The notes below the pieces were generated by a model. That model was not told the origin of the DNA. It worked only from the letters and a program-made list of their open reading frames with translations, and searched no databases. Below, in pieces: positions 42,407-51,700 of a stretch of DNA of 64,000 bases. The position numbers and the translations under genes were made by a program. The stretch is from UBA5070 sp035352895 (lineage in GTDB: Bacteria > Fibrobacterota > Fibrobacteria > UBA5070). The stretch spans positions 1 through 64,000 of the forward strand of contig DAOPYN010000001.1 in the NCBI GenBank assembly GCA_035352895.1, given 5' to 3'. Numbering within the stretch: the stretch's first letter is position 1; each line of letters starts with the position of its first letter.

Positions 42407-44392
42407 ATGCCAACCACCCAAGCCATGCGCGACCTGATCAAGCACCTGCTCCAAGCGGTGGGTCTGGTGTCGACCATATCGTGGACGGCCTATTGGTTCG
42501 TCCTGCGGACGCCGGAGGTGGATTGGCGCCATTTCCTGGTGGCCCTGCTGTTGGCTGTGGTCCTCGGCTGGTGGACGTGGATCGCCTTGGGGACCACCGT
42601 GGTCTTGGCGCTGTGCATGTTGTTCTTCGGGCCGGAACCGGAGCTCCGTGTCCAGATCATGTTGGAGATCCTCGCGTTCGGAGGAATCGGGATGCTTTGG
42701 GGTGGACTGGGAAGGATCATGCTCCAACCCCACTTCCTGACGCCTCCTTCCGCGGGCAATTCCCTGCCGGTATCCCATCGGAGCGAGGTCGCACCCGTCG
42801 ATCCCAAGGTCCGTCCCGCCCAACCACCCATGCGCTCCAATCGGTTGATGGACGGGAATTTCGACGAATCGCGCTCCGCTCGCAGCGTGCCCCACAAACC
42901 CGCACCGCTGGTCCCGCAGGCCCTTCCGCCCCAGGTGCCGGAAAAACCGCCCGTGGCGGCTCCCTTCCATCCCGTGGCGACGCCGTCGTCCTCCCATCTT
43001 CCCGTCTGGGACGATCCTTCCGCTGGCGACCAGGTCCTTCCAGTGGCCCAGATGGGTGACATGCCGGAAAACAGGCCGGACCCGAGGGTTCTGGATGGGG
43101 ACCTGCCCGGGCAATCGCTTCTCCAACCTCGACCGGGACCTGCCGCTCCGGCTTCCCTTGGTGACTACGGAGGCGAATCCGTATACCTGCCGAGCTTGCC
43201 TGGCGAGGTGGACAACGTTCCGGAAGTTCCCGCCACCGTGGATCCGTTCCTACCGCCTCTGCCTTCCCTCCCGCCGCCGGTCACCCAGGAGATCCGCCTG
43301 GGACAACCGCCGCCGATGCCCTCGCCTCCCCCTCCTCCTCCCAGGCCATCGATCATCGGGAACGAATCCTCCGTGTTCCTGCCCTCGGAATTCCCCACGG
43401 TGAACATGCCTGTCGCTTCGAGCCTCCTGCGTCCTGGAGGGTCGTCGGGAGGTGTGATGGATTCGTCGGTCGTCGCCGACGATCCCAGCGGAGCGGACGC
43501 GCTGCTTCGCCGTTCCGGATTGTTCCAGCGCCCGGAAACCCAGCCTGGCAAGCCGTGGGAGCACCTCCTGGAATGGTACAACCAGTTCTCCTGGTCGCCT
43601 TGGAACGCCGAGGAATTGGAAAAACTCCATCGCCGTCCCGGTTTCCAGGTGAGTTGGGAAACCTTGGCGCTCCAGGAACTCGCCAGGGTCTGGCAGGTCT
43701 GGAGGGACGGATGCGTGCCTCTGGATGTGCCGGCGGGAACCATCCACCTCCATGCCTTGGAGGGCTTCCTGCGTTGCGAGGTCCAAGGAGTGCTTCGGCA
43801 GCAGGGATTCCCCGACCTCCATCTGCTTTCCAAGGCACCTGTTGGGGACGCTTGGTTGGATGTCTACCGGGAGGTCCGCGGTCGCATGAGAGGTGGCGAA
43901 GCCGTGGTCAGTTCGGCTACCGAGGGACCGCTCCTTCTGGACGAGGAGCTCCAACTCTGCGGAAGGCCGGACCGGCTCGCCCAGATCCGTGGCGAGCACG
44001 ATGTGGTGGCTTTGGTGACACCCTTTTCCGTGAGCGAGGGATTGAGCTGGGTGAGCGTGTACGCCGTGGCTCAATATCGCCTGGCGAAGGGACTCGGGAT
44101 TCCCCTCTCGGAAGTTCCGGTGGTCGTGAATCTGCCTCTGCCCATCTGGGACGAGCGTCGCGTCTGCCGTCTCACGGTCGTGGAGGATCTGGGTTCGGAG
44201 GAGCGTCGGCTGGAGGTGGCCTTGGAACGTTTCCGGCGGGTCTTGTCGGGACAGACCCCGCCACGTCCGCAAACCCAGCAGAGCACCTGTTCCGGATGCG
44301 GGTGGCGGCATTGGTGTCCATCCTACGGTGGGAATCGGCCCCGATTGAACTTGGCATCGCCTCCTCCCCAGCTCGCGGCGGTCATGAAATGA
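42407..44392 (+). CDS. Membrane-anchored protein with Cas4-like C-terminal domain
   Basis: The product is 661 residues. The N-terminus has three membrane segments (about 14-32, 42-72 and 80-103). A long Pro/Ser-rich linker (about 105-370) contains a six-proline run. The C-terminal 290 residues look globular. Near the end lie LCGRPDRLAQI (D522) and a closing cluster C628-x2-C631-x5-C637 (STCSGCGWRHWCP). GxxD plus CxxCx5C is the pattern of Cas4/AddB-type PD-(D/E)XK nucleases with an iron-sulfur site. However, the Glu/Asp-x-Lys motif that should follow D522 reads DVVALVTP, so the nuclease centre looks degenerate. The ATG abuts the preceding TGA. The last codons overlap the RelA/SpoT gene as ATGA. 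Confidence 0.65.
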   Translation: MPTTQAMRDLIKHLLQAVGLVSTISWTAYWFVLRTPEVDWRHFLVALLLAVVLGWWTWIALGTTVVLALCMLFFGPEPELRVQIMLEILAFGGIGMLWGGLGRIMLQPHFLTPPSAGNSLPVSHRSEVAPVDPKVRPAQPPMRSNRLMDGNFDESRSARSVPHKPAPLVPQALPPQVPEKPPVAAPFHPVATPSSSHLPVWDDPSAGDQVLPVAQMGDMPENRPDPRVLDGDLPGQSLLQPRPGPAAPASLGDYGGESVYLPSLPGEVDNVPEVPATVDPFLPPLPSLPPPVTQEIRLGQPPPMPSPPPPPPRPSIIGNESSVFLPSEFPTVNMPVASSLLRPGGSSGGVMDSSVVADDPSGADALLRRSGLFQRPETQPGKPWEHLLEWYNQFSWSPWNAEELEKLHRRPGFQVSWETLALQELARVWQVWRDGCVPLDVPAGTIHLHALEGFLRCEVQGVLRQQGFPDLHLLSKAPVGDAWLDVYREVRGRMRGGEAVVSSATEGPLLLDEELQLCGRPDRLAQIRGEHDVVALVTPFSVSEGLSWVSVYAVAQYRLAKGLGIPLSEVPVVVNLPLPIWDERRVCRLTVVEDLGSEERRLEVALERFRRVLSGQTPPRPQTQQSTCSGCGWRHWCPSYGGNRPRLNLASPPPQLAAVMK

Positions 44393-45633
44393 CTCCCGAA
44401 GCGGGATCGCAGGTCCTCGACGAAAACATCTTGGAGGCGAGCTATTCCCAGCTTCTCCCCAGCTGCCAGACGGTGGTCCAGGAGATGGGAAGCCTGCTCC
44501 AACGGGTCGCCGAGGCCAATGTGCCGGCCGTCCAGGTCAAGGGACGGGTGAAACGGTTCCCCAGCCTCCTGGAAAAGGCCCACCGGAAAAGTCATCTGGA
44601 AGGCAGCACCGATCCTCTGGCGGTCCTGCGACGACTGACGGATCTGATGGCCCTGCGAGCGGTTTGTCCGTTCCTGGAAGATGTGGATCTGGTGGTGGAG
44701 GCTGCGCGGAGCATCTTCGAGGTCCACGAGATCGAGCAGAAGGGGGAAGGGCGTTCCTTCGCGGAATTCGGGTATTCGAGCACGCACCTCCTGGTGAGCG
44801 TGCCGTTCGAGTTGCAGTGCGAGCTCCCCTTCCTGGCCGACTTCCGGGTGGAGATCCAGGTACGCACCATCCTGCAGGACGCCTGGGCCGAGGTGGAGCA
44901 CGAGCTCATCTACAAGGTGGGCGCCCATCCCTTGAACCAGCAGATCCGCCGCAAGTTGGCCGCCCTCAATGCCAACCTGGTCCTGTCCGACACCATCTTC
45001 CAGGAGATCCGCGACTACCAGAAGGCGAACATCTCCGATTTGGCGAGAGCTCGGGAAAACCACCTGGAGCATGCCACCGGGGAACTTCCTCTCTACCAGC
45101 CTCCCGCCGACCCGTCGGGAAGGCCTCGCAAGGCTTCGCAGGCGGAGATCGAGCGGTTGCTGAAGAAGGGCCTGAACGCCCAGATCGCCAGCGAAATGGA
45201 CGATGCCGTGCGCATCTACACGGACCTTCTGGAACTCCAGCTGGACAATTTCACGCTTTCGGTGGTCTTGAACCACCGAGGGATGGCGCTGGAGAGCCTG
45301 GAGCGGCATTTGGAGGCAGTGGAGGACTTCGTGAAGGCCAAGGAGGCCGACCCCAAGAACGCCCGGGCTCGCATCAACCTGGCCCTGGCCTGGCGCCGTT
45401 CCGGATCGCATGCCGAATCCGAACGGGAGTTCCGCGATGTCCTGGAATTCAAGCCCAACAGCGCCCATGCCCAGTACGGGTTGGCCCTGGTCCTTTCCGA
45501 TCGAGGAAAGGTGGAAGAAGCGATCGTCTGCTGCCAGAAAGCGTTGAAGCTGAGCCATGCATTTTCGCAGGCCCAGCAGTTGATGGATGAACTCTTGACG
45601 CATAGTCGGCGCGAAGCTGGCGGGGGTTCTTGA
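44389..45633 (+). CDS. RelA/SpoT-domain protein with C-terminal TPR repeats
   Basis: The product is 414 residues. A RelA/SpoT nucleotidyltransferase domain occupies about 40-205: KGRVKRFPSLLEKAHRK, TDLMALRAVC, EFGYSSTHLLV (Y129, H133) and VEIQVRTILQDAWAEVEHELIYK (E155). This matches the FGYxSxH/EIQxRTxxQxAWAExEH subgroup. It should make (p)ppGpp or a related nucleotide, or pyrophosphorylate another target; there is no HD hydrolase half. From about residue 260, four or so TPR repeats follow (ALESLERHLEAVEDFVKAKEADP, ALVLSDRGKVEEAIVCCQKAL), probably for partner binding. The ATG at 44389 overlaps the previous stop, which implies translational coupling. Confidence 0.85.
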   Translation: MTPEAGSQVLDENILEASYSQLLPSCQTVVQEMGSLLQRVAEANVPAVQVKGRVKRFPSLLEKAHRKSHLEGSTDPLAVLRRLTDLMALRAVCPFLEDVDLVVEAARSIFEVHEIEQKGEGRSFAEFGYSSTHLLVSVPFELQCELPFLADFRVEIQVRTILQDAWAEVEHELIYKVGAHPLNQQIRRKLAALNANLVLSDTIFQEIRDYQKANISDLARARENHLEHATGELPLYQPPADPSGRPRKASQAEIERLLKKGLNAQIASEMDDAVRIYTDLLELQLDNFTLSVVLNHRGMALESLERHLEAVEDFVKAKEADPKNARARINLALAWRRSGSHAESEREFRDVLEFKPNSAHAQYGLALVLSDRGKVEEAIVCCQKALKLSHAFSQAQQLMDELLTHSRREAGGGS

Positions 45634-45634
45634 A

Positions 45635-45688
45635 GGGAAGGCTTCTTCCCGCCGGTAAGGCATTCTTCCCGCTTTTCCCGCAGGGAAG
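45635..45688 (+). promoter_or_regulatory. TTCTTCCCGC repeats before the GH9 cluster
   Basis: TTCTTCCCGC occurs at 45643-45652 and again exactly 20 bases later at 45663-45672, and TTTTCCCGC follows at 45673-45681. GGGAAG at 45635-45640 and 45683-45688 makes dyads with these. TCTTCCCGC also lies at 53228-53236, 20 bases before the second GH9 gene. The 45635-45650 hairpin may also end the preceding transcript. Confidence 0.4.
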
Positions 45689-45738
45689 ATGTGGCGATTC
45701 TGGCCTCACAACTCCAGCGCCGAAACGAACTTGCGGGC

Positions 45739-48700
45739 ATGAAGCTTTCGATCGTCCGCCCTTCGGGGTTGTTTTCCTCTGTACTGGCCGGTTTCTCCGC
45801 CCTTTTCCTAGGCCTTCCCGAGGCCATCCAAGCGCAGGCCGTCGATCGACTTCCCTATGCTCCCATCGCCAACCCGATGCGCGATTCGGGCATCCCCCAG
45901 CAGATCCGCGACATGCAGACATTGCGGATCGGCAGGGTCCGGGTGAACCAGGCGGGATACCGGGCCATGGATGTCCAGGTGGGGATGGCCAAGTTCTATT
46001 ACATCGGGTCGGCCACCGCCTTTTCCGTGTTCGATACCGCCGGCAACCTTCCGGCAGGTAACGGGGCGTTGGTCGCCAAGAACTTCACAAGCGGTTCCAA
46101 GATCACCGTGAAGGGATCGCGCTGGGCGGGCCTGGTATCGGGCGGCGACTCCGCCTACGGTCTGAGCTCCGACAAGATGGGCACCAGCATTCCCAAGAGC
46201 CCGGTCATGGAGGGCACTCTGCCCTCCACACTCCTGGAAGGGCATTCCTACCGCGTGGTGGTGGGCAAGGATACCTCGCCCATCTTCCTGGTTTCGGACA
46301 GCGTCTACGGCTACGTGCGCGACAACGTCCTCAAGTTCTACGGGATCAACCGCAGCGGCGATGGTCCCTCGTGGTTCCACGCCCCCAGCCATCTCACCGA
46401 CGGTTTCCTGGCCAGGCCTTCCAAGCCCGGCGCCTACAAAGGGGGGTGGTACGACTGCGGCGACCACCTGAAGGAACCGCAGACCATGGGCTACGCCTTG
46501 GTCACCTTGGCTGCGCTCGCCGCCACCTTGCCGGGGCACGACGAGGACAAGTACGCGAACAACCACCTGTTCACCCTGCGCACCGACGGCATCCCCGACA
46601 TCCTCAACGAAGCGCGGTTCGGAGCCCAGTTCTTCCTCAACTCCTGGCGTCTCAATGGCAACCAGACCGGCCCTGGCAGGGCGGGGGACTCCGGCATGGT
46701 CACCGGCGTGGGCGATTTCGGTAAGGACCACGGCTGGTGGGGCCGTCCCGAGGCCCAGGACGCCATGCGGGAAACGGGACGAGGTGGTCCCAGCGAGCGC
46801 ATCCTGCGCTCGGAGCTGGGCGCCAACACGCTGGGCGACGTCGCCGCTTCGCTGGCCATCCTCTCCAAGCGCTGGCGCCTGTACGACCCCAAATGGGCCG
46901 ATACCGCCCTGATGGCGGCCAAGGACATGTACGCTTGGGCCAAGGCGCATCCCATCGTGGTGTCCAGCCCGGCCTACAACGGCGCGGGAGCCGACAAGGT
47001 CAACGCCAACCTGGCCATGGCCGCCACCGCGCTCCTGTGGGCGACCCGCGATTCCAAGTACCTCCAGGACATCGCCTACGACAAGACCTTGGGGTCCCAC
47101 GGCGCCACCTGGAACTCGGGCGCGGGCGTGCAGCCCATGGTGAGCAGCTGGGAGGGTGGCTGGATGGTCATGTCCAATCCCAACCTCACCAAGGGAGGAG
47201 CCAACACCGACTGGGCCAACCGCCACGCCATCGCCCTGTACACCTTCTACAAGCTGATCCTCGCCGACAAGGACTCCGCCCTCAAGTACGGCGTGCGCGA
47301 CGAGAAGGAGCGGCAGAACCTGATCATGCACACCGTCGCGGGGGTGATCGCCAATCTCAATTCCATCTCCGGGCAGAAGACGGACCTGCAGATTCCCCTG
47401 CCCAAGATCGATCCCAACGACGGTGGCGGCTACGCGATCCGCACGGGTTCCGACTGGTACGTGATGCACATCCAGCAGGAGTGGGTGTGGAACCGCTACC
47501 AGATGGGCAACATCACCGAGCTCTTCTTCTACTACGACATCGCCAAGGACCTGGAAGCCGGCTTGGGCGGGACCGACCTCACCAAGTTCACCTGGAACCG
47601 CGAGCAGGTCCGTCAGCTGATGATCCGCCAACTGGACTACCAGCTGGGCGTCAATCCCTGGGATGTCTCCATGTTGATGGGCATCGGCGAGAAGAACTTC
47701 AACCATCCCCACCATCGCGCGGCCAATCCGGAAGGCCGCAACACGCCTGGTGCCGCGTATGGCTACCACGTCCCGGCCGGCGCCCTCTACGGCGGATACA
47801 ATCCGCTCATCACCGACAGCGTCTACGACTACTGGAACGACTACCACCACACCGAGGTGTGTCTGGACGGAGCCGCCGCATCGCTTTCGGCGGTGACGGG
47901 CCTGGCGATGGAAGTGCCCCTCAACGTTCCTCCCCAGCCCGAGGTCAGGGTGACCTGGGTGGGCGACACGGCCGCCCAGATCGAGATCCACATCAGCAAG
48001 TACGGCTCCTTGAAGCTGGACCTGGGAACCGAACGGGGCGTCTACACCCGGGTGATCAAGGGCGACTCCTTGGGAGTCGACTTCGTGTACAGGATCGGCG
48101 GGCTCACGCGGGGGACGCAGTACTACTTCGACGTGGTGGCCACCGATCTGCAGGGCAACTCCTCCACCACGGACAAGTGGATCAATCCCCTCCCCGACGG
48201 CACTCCCTTCGGGTTCAAGACGCGGGCGATCCCCCAGGGCAAGGCGCAGATCGAGAACGTGAAGGTGTGCAACGTCACGGCCGATTCCGCCGAGATCATG
48301 TGGTACACCCCCAACGGCGAGTACCAGTCCAGCATCTGCTGGGGCCGCTCCCCGGTGGAAGATGCCACCTGGAGCTGCGCGCAGGATGTGGACATCTCGG
48401 GCCACCCCACCAAGTTCCACTACGTGAAGATCGGGAACCTGATCGAACGGACCGACTACTGGTTCCGGGTGGGGTCCGACGGCGTCTGGGACGACAACGC
48501 GGGCGCCTACTACCGCTTCCGCACGCCGGTGCGCATGGCCAACTTCAGCATCCAGGCCCTCCAGTACACCTGGTCGCCGGACATGCCCGCCCTGGCCATC
48601 AACGTGATCAACAACGAGAACCGCAACTACGACTCGCTTTCCGTGCGCGTGTACCTGCGCTCGGTGGACACCCTCAAGGACAAGAACGGCAAGGTCCTCA

Positions 48701-51700
48701 CCCACATCCAGAGCACCGCAACAGGACTTGTCAACGTGCCCCTGCGGTTCGAGCAGGCCATGGCCGCCCGCTACGACATCTGCCAGGCCTACCAGCCCAC
48801 CGGGTACAACAAGCCCTGCGACGATCCCATGTGGGGTCTCACCTGGTCGTGGGGAACCCTCAACCGCGGCGTGCAGATGCTTCCGCCCACCAGGATGCCG
48901 GAGACCTGCGACGCCACCAACACCTGCGTGTACTACTTCGACCTGCCGCTGGGACCCACCATGATGCAGCAGGGCTCGCGCATCCGCTTCGACGTGATCT
49001 TCGCGGCCCGCAGCCAGTATTCCAAGACCTTGAGCCAGGGCCAGCTGGACCTGATCAACTGGGTGAAGGTCTTCGTGCCCAGCGTGCCGCAGTGGAAGCT
49101 CGGCGACACGGGCTGGTTCGACGCCGAGGCGTTCGGTCTGACCGCCCGCCCCTACGGGAAGGATTCCACCACCGACTGGTCGTTCATCGCCCACAGCACC
49201 GCCAACGGCGATCCGGTCGACTTCGTGGGCATCCCCCGCGTGCAGACCCAGACCCAGGCCAACGCGCTGATCGACAACCTGGATCCCTCCATCCCCTTCA
49301 ACCCCTACATGACCGTCTACCGCAAGGGCGAATTCGTCTACGGGTTCTCGCCCTCGAAGATCGAGCAGGCCACCAAGAAGACCTCGTGGGGAGTCCGTGC
49401 CACGCTGGCCGCGCCCTTCGACGTGCAGAACGGCACCACCATCACGTTGGACCAGCCCAGCGCCACCGTGCGGATGCGGGGGACCGCGGACGTCTTCGAC
49501 AAGCTGTTTCCCGCCTCCAAGGGCCAGATCACCGACATCTGGGTGAACGGCTCGCGTCTCACCGACGCCCAGCGCGCCGCCGCGGCCACCTGGAACGCCG
49601 CGACCAAGCTGTGGGACCTGGACATTCCCGTGAAGATGGGGATCGGCGGCAACGAGGTGGACGTGACCATCTTCGGCGGCGGCGGCGAGTGCCCCGACAC
49701 GGCCATCTCCTGCAACACCGGCTGCGCCTTCGAGAACGCCTCGTTCTTCGTGCAGTTCACCCGTGGGCTCCTGACCAACTCCGACCTTTCGCTGCGCACC
49801 GCCACCGGGCAGCTGTATCCCATGCGGACTTCCCCCGACAGCCTGGGAATGGTGATCCGCCTCTGGGACAAGGATCGTTCGCGCTCCAAGACCGCCCCCG
49901 ACACCGTGCGGGTGCGTCTGCGCAATCCCGCCACGGGATGGAGCTCCACCATGCTCCTGACGGAAATCGGTCCGGACACCGGCGACTTCCAGTCGCCGCT
50001 GCTGATGCCCACCGCCAAGGCGGGGGCGCTGTCGCCCGTCGAGCTTCCCTTGCGGCGCGGCGACACGATCTGGGTGGAGTACACGGATCCCGACGACTCC
50101 AGCGACGTGGGCGCCGTGTTCACCTACGCCGAGGCCACCTGGCCCCAGGCGTTGCGCGCGGGCCTGTTCCGGACCTGCGCGGGCACCTGGCAGCTGCGGG
50201 CCCTCTTCGACAAGCCGTTCGCCGCCGATGGTCTGTGGGGTGCGGCTTCCTTCGTGCCCACCACCGTCGCCGGCGATTCCGTGGCCGACATCGCCTTGGC
50301 CGCCAATCGGTTCGTGCGGCTTCCCCAGGCCGGGATGCTGGCCGCCGATCTCCTGCCCACCGAACTCCTGGGACTCCAATCGGGCCGTTTGGCGGTTCCG
50401 GTGGCCGATGGACGCGGTGGATGGGTGATGCAGACGTTCGTGGTTGCCGACAGCGCCGGTCCATGGCTGGATTCGGCACGCATCGTCGAAAACGTGATGG
50501 GACTGCCGATGGACAGCGTGTTCCTGACGATTTCCGAGAAGGTGCGCGGAATCGTTCCGGGGGCGTTCGTGTTCACGCGCGGCGGACTCCCCGTGGCGGG
50601 TGGACTGGATTCCCTGAAGCCCTTGGACGCCCAAGGCCTGTCCTGGGTGGGCTTCGCCCGTGCGGGACTGCTCAATGCCATGGATTCCGTGGGCCTTTCG
50701 GCCGCTTCCGGCATCCGCGACCTGCGCGGCAACGCTCCGGAGGAATGCGGTTTCGATCGCAAGCCCTTGATCCTTTCCGTGCGTCCGGCTCCCTTCAACC
50801 GCGCCTGGATCGCGGACGCCGACGGCGACGGCCAGGCCGACAAGGTGGTGGCCGTGTTCCGCAAGGCCTTGGGAATCGCCGACCTCCCCGACTCGCTGCA
50901 GGTGTACTTCGGGAATCCCGCCCAGCCGCGTTCGGTGGCGGTGGCTTCGGTGGTGGTGAAGGACTCGGTGGTTTCGGCCCTGCTGTCCTTGCCGTATCCG
51001 TACGGTGTCACTTCCGGAGCGGGGATCGGCGGGCCCGGTGTCCTGCGGATCTGGAAGGGCGGCGCGTCCATCGACTACATGCTGGCCGACAGCGTCGGCC
51101 CCGCCCTGCTCTCCGTCGATCTGCGCATGGGATCCGCCAAGGACACCTTGCGCCTGACCTTCTCCGAATCCATGGACAGCCTCAGCGTGGGAGCGTGGCT
51201 TGCCGTGAAGGGCTTGGCCGATCTGGCCGGGGCCGGTCCGGCGATCTCGCTCACCGGCGGCATCTGGTCGCTGCCCATCGGCTTGGGAACGGTTTCCGCA
51301 GGCGATTCCGTGCGTCCTCCCGTCGGGGGACGCTGGACGGATCTCCATGGGAACGTGCCCGCGGCCGCGCATCCCTGGGTGGTGGTCAAGGGCGCCGAGC
51401 GCGCTCCCCTCTACGGCGTGTACCTGGATTCCGACCTCGACGGGTTCGCCGATCGCCTGGATCTGGTGTTCGCCCTGGCTCCCAAGCGGACCGCCAAGGT
51501 GACGGCGCCATGGACGGAAATCGGCGGCGGCGTCGTGCCGCTGGCCTTCGACAGCACCGACTGGGTGCTGCCTGCTGGTGCGCTGCGGGTGACCCTGCCC
51601 GTCGGACCGTTCGTGTCCGGCGCATCCCAGGTTCCCTCGGGTTCCACCGGAACCTGGACCAGCGGAGGCCAGACACTGGCCTTCCCCCTGATGGACAGCC

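Noticed and set aside
45808..51372. Open frame of 1854 codons antisense to GH9 copy 1
   Set aside because: An artefact of high GC and strong codon bias on the coding strand; composition is low-complexity and matches no protein type.
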